The notes beneath the pieces were generated by a model. The model was not told the DNA's origin. It saw only the letters and a program-made list of their open reading frames with translations, and searched no databases. From NCBI GenBank assembly GCA_009731375.1, contig BJOX01000144.1, positions 729,827 through 793,826 of the forward strand: a stretch of DNA of 64,000 bases, in the 5' to 3' direction. The DNA is from Paulinella micropora. Its lineage: Eukaryota; Cercozoa; Imbricatea; Euglyphida. Both the position numbers and the translations under genes were made by a program. Below, piece by piece: positions 32,000-44,621 of the stretch; the stretch's first letter is position 1, and every line of letters begins with the position of its first letter.

Positions 32000-32000
<1 letters not shown>
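31771..32000 (-). repeat. tRNA-derived SINE, copy 2 (inverted)
   Basis: Reverse complement of the 22987 element: GTGCTTCTCTGTCAATGGCT at the 3' end through GGAATCGAACTGGCGACAGG (B box on minus) to CACTGGGCTATCACGGTGTC (A box and 5' end). It lacks the internal CATTGAACATACCGG duplication of copy 1. (AAT)n lies on both sides, the 3'-tail side being the longer. Confidence 0.85.
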
Positions 32001-32041
<41 letters not shown>

Positions 32042-33106
32042 TGATAATAATGATAATAAATAATTATTAGTATTATTATCATTATTATTATTATTATTAT
32101 CATCACTGTATCAACGATACTAGCAGTTTATATTAGAATTTTTAAATGCATAATATGTAAGAAATCAAAGAAAATTACTTATTTGTAAAATTTCAATATA
32201 AAAAATAAAAAGAACATTTATATAAGAGTTATAAATGAGTGAGAGACATCCACATGAATGGAAATAATTATTTTTTATTATGTTCGACACGAAAATATAT
32301 TTTTCTAATATATTGCAAATTACAATGAGAAAATATATTTTTAATATTTATTATTTAAAATATTTTACAAGATTTTACTAATATTATCATTTGTATCTCG
32401 ACTTCTGATTTTTAATTCTACTGTCGAGATACTATGTATGTGTATGTATTTATGTATATAATATGTATATATGTACGAATACTACCCTAGCTTCAATTTA
32501 AATTGAGTATCTCTTCACCATATATCTCTTTCCCCTCAGCATACAGACATATTACTGTATGTTTATGTTTCTATGCATGTAAGCATGTATGTATGAGCGT
32601 TGCCTGGCCTGTCTGAACGATCCTCAACGCAGGTATGATATGTGCACACGTGAGTAGGTAGCAGTTGATAATGATATTTCTTGTCAAGAAAAACCAAGCA
32701 AGTGATACATTCATTTTCTGAAGTTCTCTACATAATAAGGAAAACTATATTAAATAAATTTGAATAAATAATAAATTATATTTAGGTAAAACTGAGCTGT
32801 TAAGCAATGTTTTTAATAAAATATATAAGAAAAAGAAAGTATTGTAAAAGCAAGAAATCACACATTCAATTGTTTAGATATCAAGATGTTTTTCCTTATT
32901 TTTAATGTCATCATATACGAAATTAGAAAACCTCTAACTGTCAGGAAGTTTTAACTCATAATTATATACATAAAAATAAAAAATAATACGAATATAGAAA
33001 TACAAAAATAAATATATTAGAATTCAAAATAATATAAAACATAATTTAATATTCTGTACATAAGAATTTATATAATAATACATACATATATACATACATA
33101 CATGCA
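32001..33106. other. AT-rich non-coding stretch
   Basis: (AAT)n to 32060, then about 1 kb of AT-rich sequence with many stops in all frames. I see no gene, RNA or long repeat in it. It ends in a short (CATA)n run beside the first Polinton terminus. Confidence 0.8.
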
Positions 33107-33260
33107 AGTAGTATAGGGTGCCACTTCGACACACTTTTTCAGTGCAGTTTCTCTACAGAAACCACACTAAGAGCAGTTATCCATTATTTCCTCTAGCTAT
33201 TTATAACTAATATAGACAAACAAAAGAAAGAGAAACTGCTATCTTTAAATAATTATTATA
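33107..33260 (+). repeat. Left Polinton terminal repeat (element 1)
   Basis: About 150 bp match the left end of element 2 (56342-56500) in the same orientation, including CACACTTTTTCAGTGCAG, TTTCTCTACAGAAACCACAC and TTTAAATAATTATTAT, with scattered substitutions. TCTACAGAAACC sits in a short GTTTC/GAAAC hairpin. Confidence 0.85.
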
Positions 33261-33433
33261 AATTACCTTTTTGAAGTCTTCTCCAGTATTCTTAGCCTAC
33301 CGCACACAAACAAGTATGGTAGATAAAATTCATTTGAAATGAAGAGTGCTTTTACCTAATTTTTTTTCAAAATTGAATACACACTAGTTTATACTCCTAT
33401 GTGCAAAAGGAGTTAGTAGTAAGAACTACTATT

Positions 33434-33940
33434 TTACAATTCAACATTGTTTCGTACATCACTGAACAAATCATTAGGGTTTTCAACATTCATTACATTT
33501 TTGTCATTTTGTTCATTGTATGCAATATATTTCATAAGAGATTTATTGAATGTAAGCTCCTCTCTGTCAATACCATTAAAAATTTTATCTTGTATTGCAA
33601 GTCCAAATTCTGATCTGTATTCTTTCCTTCAAAAATAATTTCAGTTCTTTTTCCTTCTTTACTTGTATAATTCTTCTTTTTTGTCTCGCCATTCTATCAT
33701 TTTTGATATTTTTGTCCTTTTTTCTAACCTCTTGAGCATAATTTCAATGGCGGACAATTTTACTAAGTCTGATCGTTTTTTTTCAATCAACAAATCAATT
33801 TCCCTGTCTATTTTTTTAACTCTTTTTTCAGAAACTATTTTATCCTTCTTTAGTTTTTCTTTTCCCCGCTTACTCGTCTCATAAATTTCTACCCAATCTT
33901 CTTTCGTTCTTTGTTCTTTCGTGATAAGGCTTTCGCTCAT
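33434..33940 (-). pseudogene. Broken coiled-coil Polinton protein (left copy)
   Basis: The frame starts with ATG at 33940 (MSESLITKEQ) and reads a Lys/Glu-rich segment with KEDWVEIYETSKRGK and a predicted coiled coil (KRVKKIDREIDLLIEKKRSD). It stops at 33659. Coding then continues in other frames, through TEIIFEGKNTD to LAIQDKIFNGIDREEL and a final DLFSDVRNNVEL ending at 33434, so at least two frameshifts are present. A related DW(V/I)E-containing coiled-coil gene sits beside the other terminus (53597-54078). Function unknown; an end-linked accessory or minor structural protein is a guess. Confidence 0.5.
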
Positions 33941-34254
33941 TCTCAAATTATGCGATAATGCGCAAGCGCGCTGTGGCTTTGTGGCGACGGATAAAAAAAA
34001 AATCAAGAGACAACTTTTTCGTATTGAAATGCAAAAAATTTCTATAACTATTACCATTTTATCGTTCTACTATAATTTTTTCCAATTTTTTCTTGTCTGG
34101 ATTTTTTCACCAGAATTTCTATCAGTCAAAAATTGTAGCCAATTGTGTAGAAGAGTTTTTTTACCTTGTGCTTTTTCATTCTGCGACCTTTTCAGAATTC
34201 CCAAAGTGATCAAGACAAGAAGTACAAACCCTTGCTGTTTTTGTGTGTTGCAGG

Positions 34255-34652
34255 ATGTCGGGCAACGAGCATGAAGAGGAGCGACACGACGACTCAGAGC
34301 AGGAAGAGCCTGAAAATGAGGTAATTTAGTCACTTGGAGCAAATGTCTATTGACTAATTTCATTTATGCTTTTTGTTTTATGTGTATGCGGTTTCTTGTA
34401 TAGGATGCTATGGTACTGCTTGAGGCACAGCAAGAAGCACAGGACGCACGCGATGCACGTGTTCTGGTAATAAGTTTTTTTTTTTTTTTTGCTTTCCTTT
34501 ATGTGTGTGTATGTGTAGCAAACCGATGAAAAAAATACACCAGACCAAGCAGTTGCGGTAATTATTTTTTTCTGTTGTTTGGTTTTCATTGTATACTGAA
34601 TTAGGGAATCACTGATAGTGTAAGTAATGTATCACTTGAGCAACCTGATTGA
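34255..34652 (+). CDS. Spliced acidic small protein (four micro-exons)
   Basis: Four exons: 34255-34320, 34404-34466, 34519-34557 and 34605-34652, of 66, 63, 39 and 48 bp. All introns are phase 0, with GTAAT donors and TAG acceptors. The ~71-residue product is Glu/Gln/Asp-rich: MSGNEHEEERHDDSEQEEP, LLEAQQEAQDARDARVL, TDEKNTPDQAVA and SVSNVSLEQPD. The same frame stays open after the TGA at 34650 for about 75 codons and turns basic (RPRGSRKKGAKKGGRPEG), so the TGA may be a mutated Arg codon and this a pseudogene. An upstream TTGCAG at 34253 could be the acceptor of a 5'-UTR intron. It occupies the same place relative to the integrase as the spliced gene at 53 kb. Family not recognised. Confidence 0.55.
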
Positions 34653-35232
34653 AATAGACCTAGAGGTAGTAGAAAAAAAGGGGCGAAAAAAGGTGGTAGA
34701 CCAGAAGGTAGCAGTAACGTTGTTATCAGAATTAGTGAGGTTCATGTCTTAATTAACAAGGAGGCTGGCGAGTCGAAGTGGTCTTTTGCAGAAAAGCTCA
34801 ATTCTATTTCAGTTGTCGTGTGGGTGTTTCTCTCCACCAGCCGAAATTTTCAACTACATTGTTGTTTTGGTGGGTGAGAACCAGATTCTGTTATTATGGT
34901 AAGATCTTGGCCCAACGTCGCAGAAATAGTATCACATTTCGGCAGGCTCGTCAGAACGATTTATAAAGCATATCAGGTTGCTTAATTAAAATCAGTTGTT
35001 AAGCATAACTTTTTGTTGCAGATCTGCATTAATGATATGTCAAACAAATATTGATATGCACGAAAAAATTATTGCAAAATGTTTCCTTTTAACTTATTTT
35101 TATTAAAAGTCTAACTTTTCAACTTTCTTTTTTATTCTAGCACTGCTCCGTATGTTTTCCGGTTTTACATCAATGATTTTAATAAATTAATATTTTTTTC
35201 TCTTTTGTAATTTGTTTTACTTTTTCTGATAA

Positions 35233-36617
35233 CTACTCCTTCGGTTCTTCTTCTTTATGGTGCTCTTCAACATTAGTTTTTAATAATTCTGACTGTCAGA
35301 CTAAGTCTTCTTCTGATAGTATAACTTTGAAGCCTTTACAGCCCTTAACCTTAAGTATAGTTTTACTGAATTGCTTGTCGCGTTTAGAAAAAATAGTTCT
35401 TTCTAATTCCTTTCTTACTCTTGTACCCTTAGGGAATTCATTAATTAAAGGATTTCTGTATATTTCTTGAGTGTTTTTTTCAGTCCCTTCAAAAACATAA
35501 ATCGGAACTGCTTTAATTGTTGTATGATATGTTTTATTATAAGCATCAACAACCTCATGAATAATAGGAACCCATTGAAAATTTTCATTAAATTCCTATA
35601 TTAAGTTTAATTCATTTCGTATTGTTCTAATAAACCTATCAATTATACCCATTGTTCTGTGATCGCCTACTTGGACATTCCTATGTTCGATATTATTTTG
35701 TCTGAAATATTCAGCCACTTGTCCTTTGAATTCACCACCATTATCTGAAGTAATTCTTTCAGGAACTTTTTTTGTAAATATTTTTTTTAACCATTCTAAG
35801 ACATAACCTGTTGTTTTATTTTTGACTGGCTCAATCCACCCACGACGGCTATATACATCAATAGCAACTAATCCAAAATTATAGTTAGCATTACCTTTCT
35901 TTGTTGCAACCTTTGACATATCCATTAAATCAATAAATACTTGACTTAGTGGTTTTGCTTCTGGTGATGTTATCGTGTTCCATATCTTAGCGGGCTTTGA
36001 TTGAAAATGTATTTCTGCCACTTCTTCAAGTTTTTCTTTCCTCTCTGTCTGCTCAGGAATTTCTTGTTGCTGACTATGTTTGCTGTCTATTGTATATTAT
36101 TAGAATTTCAAAAACACTATCTATTTCATTATTTTTTCTTTCTTACTTTGCTTCTCTGCTTGATTATAAACATTAACAGATATATTAGATTTCTTACCAT
36201 TTCCTTTCTTAGATTTAGGCTTCGGCTCTTCTTCACTTTCTTCACTTTCGCTTTCGCTCTCATCAGGCTCAGGCACAGGCTTTTTACTTACTTTCTTCTT
36301 TGCTTCCGCTTTCTTTTCTTCTTATTTTCATTTTATCCATCTTTTCAGGAATGATATCAGTAAAAATCACATTCTTCATCGCTATCACTGCTTTCTTCTG
36401 GTGTATCATCTTGGTTTTTTGTATTAATGATATCATTAGCAACACCAATTTCAGCCATGCTGTTTATATTTTCCTCCATCTCTTCATCATCGCCTACATA
36501 AGCCTTTCTACACTTTGCTAATTTCTCTTTTGCTATTTCAACTTTATGTTGCTTTTTGCTCTTAATACTTTCCACTGCCTTACTCCAATTCTTGCGACTT
36601 GTTTCGGGAGACTGCAT
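35233..36617 (-). pseudogene. Polinton retroviral-type integrase, left copy (broken)
   Basis: The ATG at 36617 opens an N-terminal frame (MQSPETSRKNWSKAVES) with an acidic tract that stops at 36357. Frameshifts follow. The catalytic core resumes near 36021: VFIDLMDM (first Asp), VAIDVYSRRGWIEP, ITSDNGGEFKGQ (second Asp) and MGIIDRFIRTIRNE. A TAG at about 35596 interrupts it, the frame continues with WVPIIHEVVDAYNKTYHTT, and a C-terminal SH3/chromo-like stretch KVKGCKGFKVILSEEDL precedes a TGA. It would join element DNA to the host chromosome but cannot be functional as assembled. It is divergent from the fibre gene at 36678, the same arrangement as the 52 kb copy. Confidence 0.85.
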
Positions 36618-36677
36618 TTATACTAAGATCAATATATTTTAGTATTTTTTAAATAAATAATTAAATAAATAATATAA
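36618..36677. promoter_or_regulatory. Bidirectional intergenic region, integrase/fibre (left)
   Basis: Only 60 bp of almost pure A/T separate the divergent integrase and fibre starts. It must hold both promoters if these were viral transcription units. The right-hand copy (52139-52210) is 72 bp and also AT-rich. Confidence 0.4.
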
Positions 36678-38512
36678 TGTCCCAATATAAATCATTACTT
36701 GGCCTTAATGAGTTGGCTGTTGATATTCTAAACATACTTAACTTAGACTTAACTAACACAAACATAGTCTGTCTGAATACAGACAGAGTGCCAGAAGATT
36801 CAGACCCCATAAATCTTTATTACACTGACGACTGATTTGATACACGACTGGCTACAAAAGCACCGCGGACATTAAAGAACAACTTAATTATTATTGGACT
36901 GATAACCGCCTTGACACACGGCTCGCTTAAGGGCTTAATTATTATTGAACTGATAACCGCTTTGACACACGTCTCGCTTTAAAATCAAACGGATATCAAA
37001 GAAGGAAGCCGTTTATACTACACAGAGCAACGAGTAAGGGATAATGATGAAATCAAATCCTCAACTCAACACAGAAGCAATACTTCCAATCTGCACCAAA
37101 CCAGTTTATATAATTTGATTGACACAAACATATTTGCACAAGCAAGCGGACAATACTTAACTTACAACGATGTAGAAGGCAAATGGAAGAATACAGCCAT
37201 TGGTTCAATTGATACACTTTCAGATGTAGTCATTACAGCACCAGTGGCGATGAATAGTTATCTAACATATAATTCAATAAACTGGGTAAATAAAACATTT
37301 CCGATAAATGTTGATGAAACAGGCAACATTAGTATGGGAAGGAAGAATATAACAGGAGTTAATTTACTAAATGACAAAGGTGTTGATGAATGGATATTTG
37401 AGCATAATGATAATAATAATAATGTGTCAGCAGCTGGAAGTATAGAGTCACATAGCGATGTGACGATAACAGGCTTTCCAGCAGATAACCAACTGATTAT
37501 GTATAGCACAGGACAATGGAGAAACACCACACCACCCTTTCTTAGATTAGACGGCACAGCCAGTATGATGGGGGCACTAAATATGAATGGTTATGCTATT
37601 TCGGGGGCTTCTACGTATAATAGAATCAATCTCACTAATCTCGCAGTTGATGGTTCGGTGGTCAAACTAACAGGAGATCAAACCATAGGAGGAATTAAAA
37701 CATTCAGCAGTATAATAAATGCTAGTGCGGGGATTGATATGAAAAGCCAAAGCATAACAAATGTCTATCTTGTTGATGGTGTGGATGTTTCCGTTCTTGA
37801 TACTTCGGTGGTTAAACTAACAGGAGACCAAACTATAGCAGGGAATAAAAAATTTACATCAACTTTAGAAGTAAGTGGTTCATCCAATCCTACTACTTTT
37901 GATGGTATTGGCATAGCCTTTGATACAAAAATAGGAATGATTGCAGCACAAAAAACAGCAACAGCGACTTGGTATCCGATACAAATAACTGGTTCGTATG
38001 TAGAGTTATATTCAGGTAATACTTTAATTATAACCGCAACTGGAACAACATTAAGTTTGAATAACAGCAAAATAACACACTTAGCCACACCATCAGCAAC
38101 AACGGACGGAGCAAACAAAAGTTATGTGGATACATTAGACGAGCAAAATGTGAAACTAACTGGAAACCAAACCATAGCAGGAATTAAGACATATAGCAGT
38201 GGTGTTGAAATAACGGGAAATTCAATCAATTCAACAACAAAGGGCACATTCATTGTTTTCAATTCTACCAGTAATATCGCAATTGCTAGTTTGGATATGA
38301 ACACAGCAACATATTACAACTTTGAAATTTCGGCGAAAAAAATAAATTTTATTATTGACTTGACGATTGTTTCGTGGTTTAATGCTACTGGCTTAGATTG
38401 TAATAGTAGTCGGATCGTTAATCTAGGAGCACCACAGAATGCGAATGAAGCGGTAAATATGCAATATCTGGATGACAATTGTGTGAAACTAACAACAGAC
38501 CAAACCATACAT
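36678..38512 (+). pseudogene. Fibre gene, left copy (broken and cut by transposon)
   Basis: It starts MSQYKSLLGLNELAVD as in the intact-start copy at 52138. A TGA at about 36834 falls where the other copy has Gly-Arg (LYYTDGRFD). A segment encoding YYWTDNRxDTRLA is then duplicated with frameshifts. From about 37060 to 38512 the frame is open: a head region (GKWKNTAIGSIDTLSD, WVNKTFPINVD), then modules with VKLTGDQTIxGIKTF at about 37660, 37810, 38150 and 38485. The last module is cut after TTDQTI, exactly at the CATATG of transposon A. The C-terminal chaperone seen in the 48 kb copy is therefore missing. It probably encoded a trimeric receptor-binding fibre. Confidence 0.8.
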
Positions 38513-38545
38513 ATGTAGGTTCTCCCCAGTAAAAGTGGTAGGTAG
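38510..38545 (+). repeat. Transposon A left terminal inverted repeat
   Basis: CATATGTAGGTTCTCCCC, then AGTAAAAGTGGTAGGTAGAA. The first seven bases (CATATGT) resemble, loosely, the CAC(A/T)(A/G)TG start of Transib ends and RAG signal heptamers. Confidence 0.7.
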
Positions 38546-38802
38546 AATACAAAAAAATATTCAGAACTCTACATTAAGATTTAAGAAATAAAACCGATAC
38601 TAAGTTGTAGTATGAATATCCTTACTAATGTTTTGTGAAGGAATAATTAAAAAAATATATAGATTTGACTACAAACGGTGACTTCAAAGTTGCAGAAACA
38701 AGTTGTAAAAAAGCCCTGAAAGATTTGGTGAACGGTTGCACAGAAACACTCGGCCCACCCTTCTTTTTGTTGGAAACAGTGTCGATCCTCTTGCCAAACG
38801 AC

Positions 38803-40611
<1,809 letters not shown>

Positions 40612-40675
40612 TTCAGCATTTTCTTACTGTGGAAATGACATAATTCATAATTACGTCTGGGTGGGCGTTAGCAGT

Positions 40676-41190
40676 GAACTTGACTCATGTAGATACAGTC
40701 CCGCACATGATTAAAAATAATGCATGCAGTTGTTATACATACTTACAAACCACTTGGTATATTAATAAAATAATATTACCAGCAGCTTATTCAGCATGTC
40801 TACTAACTTGATCAAGCAGAAAACCGGTCTTGAAACATTATTTTCATAGTGCACTGAACTTGACTAGTTTAAAAAAAAATCCTACACATGATTAGAAATA
40901 ATGCACGTAGTTGTTATACATACTAACACACCAGTTGCTATATTAATGAAATAATATTACCGGCAGCTCATTCAGCATGTGCTTCAAGCTTTTGAAGCAT
41001 AAAAGAGGTTTTGAAACATTATTTTCATAGTGAACTGAACTTGACTAGTTTAGAAAAAATCCCACACATGATTAGAAATAATGTATGTAGTTGTTATACA
41101 TACTAACACACCCCTTGCTGTATTAATAAAATGATATTACTGGCAGCTTATTCAGCATGTGCTTCAAGTTTTTGAAACATAAAACCTGTT
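40676..41190. repeat. ~181-bp tandem repeat, about 2.9 units, between convergent genes
   Basis: Units start at GAACTTGACT (40676, 40856, 41037) and share CACATGATTAGAAATAATG, GTAGTTGTTATACATACT, TATTAATAAAATAATATTAC and CAGCTTATTCAGCATGTGCT. It sits just past the stop of the plus gene and ends at an 18-T run near the 3' end of the transposase gene, so it forms the shared 3' region of both. Confidence 0.9.
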
Positions 41191-41235
41191 TTTTTTTTTT
41201 TTTTTTAAGTTTTAATATTTATTATTAATATTTAC

Positions 41236-44200
41236 TTACGATCCACCTCCCAGACGCGGAGCGGTACGAGGAATCCACTCGTCATCATCTACACACTTCT
41301 GTTTCTTCTGCTGCTTGTTTCCCCTTCCTCCTTTCTTCTTCCTCTTGAAAGAAGAAGAAGAAAAAGAAGGCTGAGAAGAAAAAGCAGCAGAAGAAGAAGA
41401 AGCAGTAGAAGAAGAAAGAGGAAGAGGAGGAGAAGGAGCGAAGGCAGTTTGCACGTGTCCGGTGAAAATGGATGGCTCCTGTTGGCTCAATTCATGGAGC
41501 CAAGCGTCCACATCACCAGGACATATCTCATCAAACCTGCCATACTCCAGCCCATCTACACCAACACATATCTCCTCATGCTTTCTTATCCAAGAAGGCC
41601 CAGAAGCAGCATACGAGCTACCGCACCCGATACTACACTTCACATACTTCTCACTCTCCGCCCACACATCACACAGCGGGTTTAAGCGAGCTCTCCAGTG
41701 CTGGAGCAGACACTCGACATCATCTGTCCAGCGTCTGCTCGAGCACGAGAAATGAGCGCGCTTATGCTTGCCGTTGTAGTGTTCGATGGCCTGAGTGTTG
41801 TAGTCTATGAAGGAGATATGAGGGGTGAGTGGCAGTAGCTCATAGGCATGATTGATGAAAATGTGGATGTAGACGGTGATGAATGCAGGTGATAGAATAG
41901 GTAACCTAGCCCTCCTATCTTTCGGATCCTCTTCATCTACATCATTCGGCGCCCGCCCTCTGGGAAAAGTAAGGGTATGAAAGAAGCGGCGCATGGCGGC
42001 CTGATGAGATGCTAATTCCTCTACCGGCAGCCCCTCTCCTTTATGAAAGACTAACCACAACCCGTACCACTCCACCCATACATTTTTCAACTCCTCTCCT
42101 CTTTCGGGATTCTTCAGTATCTCACCTAAGTCTATCACTCCCTCTTTAACCTTCCTTGCTAGCTTCCTCGCCATGTCACCACTTAGCTCTTTCCACTTAA
42201 AGTTACATGTTCCCTGAGTCTCTCCTTGGCCCTTAGGCCCGAACCACCAATACAGTCCACCTTTCTTGAGTTCGCTTTTGATTCTCATTAAAACTTCCTG
42301 ATGCTTATCTTTACCCCACTCTATCTTCTCAGCCAATACGGGGTCGTCGCGGGCGCGGCCCCACAACTCACCGTGTAAGGCCTCGTTGATGAGATGGTTT
42401 AGAAACCTATTCTGTACGCGGATGAAGAAATGCAGCGAGTCAGGAAGGCGTCGGCGCAAAGGTATGAATGGAAATAAATCTACTCTGTCATCCATGGCCG
42501 GGTGCTGACACTTGTCAGCATCGGTCATGATGGGGTAGGATGTGAGTGTGTCTTGAAGTTCCGGGCCTTTGGTCACCAGGCAATAGATGCATGGGTGCTT
42601 TCCTCTAAAACTACCTGTCCCGTGCCCGGCGACTGTGGCCAAGAACTTCAAATCGCCCCCTAACCAAAAAATATAAGACCGATGTAGGACATGAGGATCT
42701 GCATAGCCATGGTGAGCCAAAGGCCTGCCGTCGGCGTTATACAGATCCCCTTGCTCCTGGAGCAGTTGAAGGTCATGCCTGAATGTGCAACTTGCTAACG
42801 CTTGATAGCTGTCACCTTCAGGGGTCAGAGCAAAAGGGAAAACAAAATCTGTAGCTTTGAATTTCCTTCTTAGGTCTTTATCCTGCGGTATGATTCTCAT
42901 AACCCACAACGTACTTGTTTTATTCTTGCTGATGGATCTGCCATCAGCCTGAACGAGAACATTTACGGTGGACTCTGAAATCTGATAGGTTTTGCATACC
43001 CAACGCAAGACCTTTCGCGAGCATAGCTTCACCTCTCGAGGCACCTGTTTTGAAGCCTGACATTCGTCGAAGGTCGGCTTCATGTCAAAGGTGGCCTCAA
43101 CCGCGGTGCCTAGCTCCTTCCTGACCTCAGAAAACTTGTCAAAAGGTATGTTGCCACTTAGCAAACCTTTGGACTTAAGCTTTTGCAACACTGTTTGACT
43201 AATGCTATCATTGTCAGCAAAGAGAAAAAGAGAGAGAAGTTGTTTTTGCGGCTCACTATTTTTACCTCCTATTGTATGTGACAAGTCATAGTTCTTCTCC
43301 GCCCATCTCCACCACTCCTTGCACACAAAGTCTACCTCTACCCCTGCCCTATCCGCAAGGTGTTGTGCAAAAGCATCCTGCATGACTCTCACGTCTGCTC
43401 TTATATTTCTCTTTCCTCTCTCGTTCAACTCACTGTATGCTTTCTTCATCTTGGGGGCGTATGACAACACCCCCACATGTTTGTTAGTTTCAAACTGAAC
43501 AAAATTACTACCAGCAAGTGGAGAAGTGATATGACGTGTGACTTGTAATGACGGTTTGGTGTGTATGTGTGAAGGTTGAGGTGAGAGAATTGAAAGGTGT
43601 GTGCGTATGTCAGCAGGGTCAAAGGGTGAGGAGTCATCTACATTATATCTTCTGGCTAGTGTGCGGGAGGAGTCGTATACACTTCTGGCTGGTCTCCCCC
43701 TCACATGCGTGAATGGTTCCTGCCACAAGCAAGCAAAAATATGTACAAACACCCACATAAGCTTACACCTTACCAGCAGACAAAGGCAGGAAAACAAGCC
43801 GTACCTGCAGAAAGCAATGAATAAATGCAAACATAATGCACAGAAGACATACATAAACATGTTTCCATGAAATGAAATGAAAACTGACCATGACAGTGGC
43901 CTCCAGCTTGTCATCGTTCTGAGCACCAGCGATGATGACAGAAGGGCCCCGTTGTTGCAACTCTACTGCTATACCTTTGGCCTCCAGCTCAGCAACTATA
44001 GAGGGGAAACAAGAGAAGACACATAAGCAATACATTACAGCTGTTACATGCAAGAAAAATAGATCACACACAACACACACACACTCTACTCCCACACAGT
44101 TCCAACATACAAACAGAAACAGAAACACACACAAAACAGATGGAAACAGCATGCAGGCACTCACCTAATTGTCTCTGAACATTTCTGGAGGCAGTCTGAA

Positions 44201-44392
44201 TCATTCTGCTACATAACAGGCACAGAAAATATGATGTATGTATACTAAACAAACAAAAACGAGCACTAAAATTCAAAGAAATTAGTGTTAAGAAAAAGGG
44301 GCTTACTTCTGTTGTAGGTGTGCTGCTTTTACAGCGGATAGAGATTTTTGCTGGGCAAGCAGTGCTCTACCCGCTGCTGTCTTTTTTTTCAT
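41236..44392 (-). CDS. RAG1/Transib-superfamily-like DDE transposase (spliced)
   Basis: Exons: 44307-44392 (ATG), 44165-44208, 43889-43995 and 41236-43719. All have GT..AG introns and the phases join without a shift, giving about 906 residues. A 36-bp in-frame exon near 43803 is optional. Landmarks in order: ADGRS (Asp ~338), WLGGDLKFL (Asp ~435), a CIYC pair (Cys ~456 and 459), RLPDSLHFFIRV (~505), LSGDMARKL (~592), an EELKNVWVEWYGLW helix, AIEHYNGKHKR (Glu ~725) followed by DDVECLLQHW. A CSIGC..H..C zinc-like cluster (~774-797) and a Ser-rich tail with KRKKKGGRGNKQQKKQK (nuclear signal) end it. The ARKL and E..N...KR..DVE..L.HW spacing recalls RAG1. The usual second Asp after LH is replaced by Phe. 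Other DDE families with a Cys insert are possible. Confidence 0.6.
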
Positions 44393-44621
44393 TTTTTCGT
44401 AGGTAGGATCGCTTGATAGGAGCCTTTTGGTTCAACCTTGTCTTTTTTTTCACCATCGATTTTCGCCAAGTCGAAATTTATTGCCGCTTTTTCCGCTACT
44501 GATTGCATTTTTATGTTATGAATTGCCGCATATGGTAACGGGCCCGCTGCACCAGTTTCATGTCGGAGGTCCATCTGTTCACAGCGAGTGTGTGTTCAAA
44601 CCACGTTGTTTCAAGCAAAAG

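Noticed and set aside
43735-43926. N-terminal hydrophobic extension (FMYVFCALCLHLFIAF and so on) of the transposase ORF
   Set aside because: It is intron sequence between the 43889 donor and the 43719 acceptor read through in frame, from a GTG inside the previous exon.
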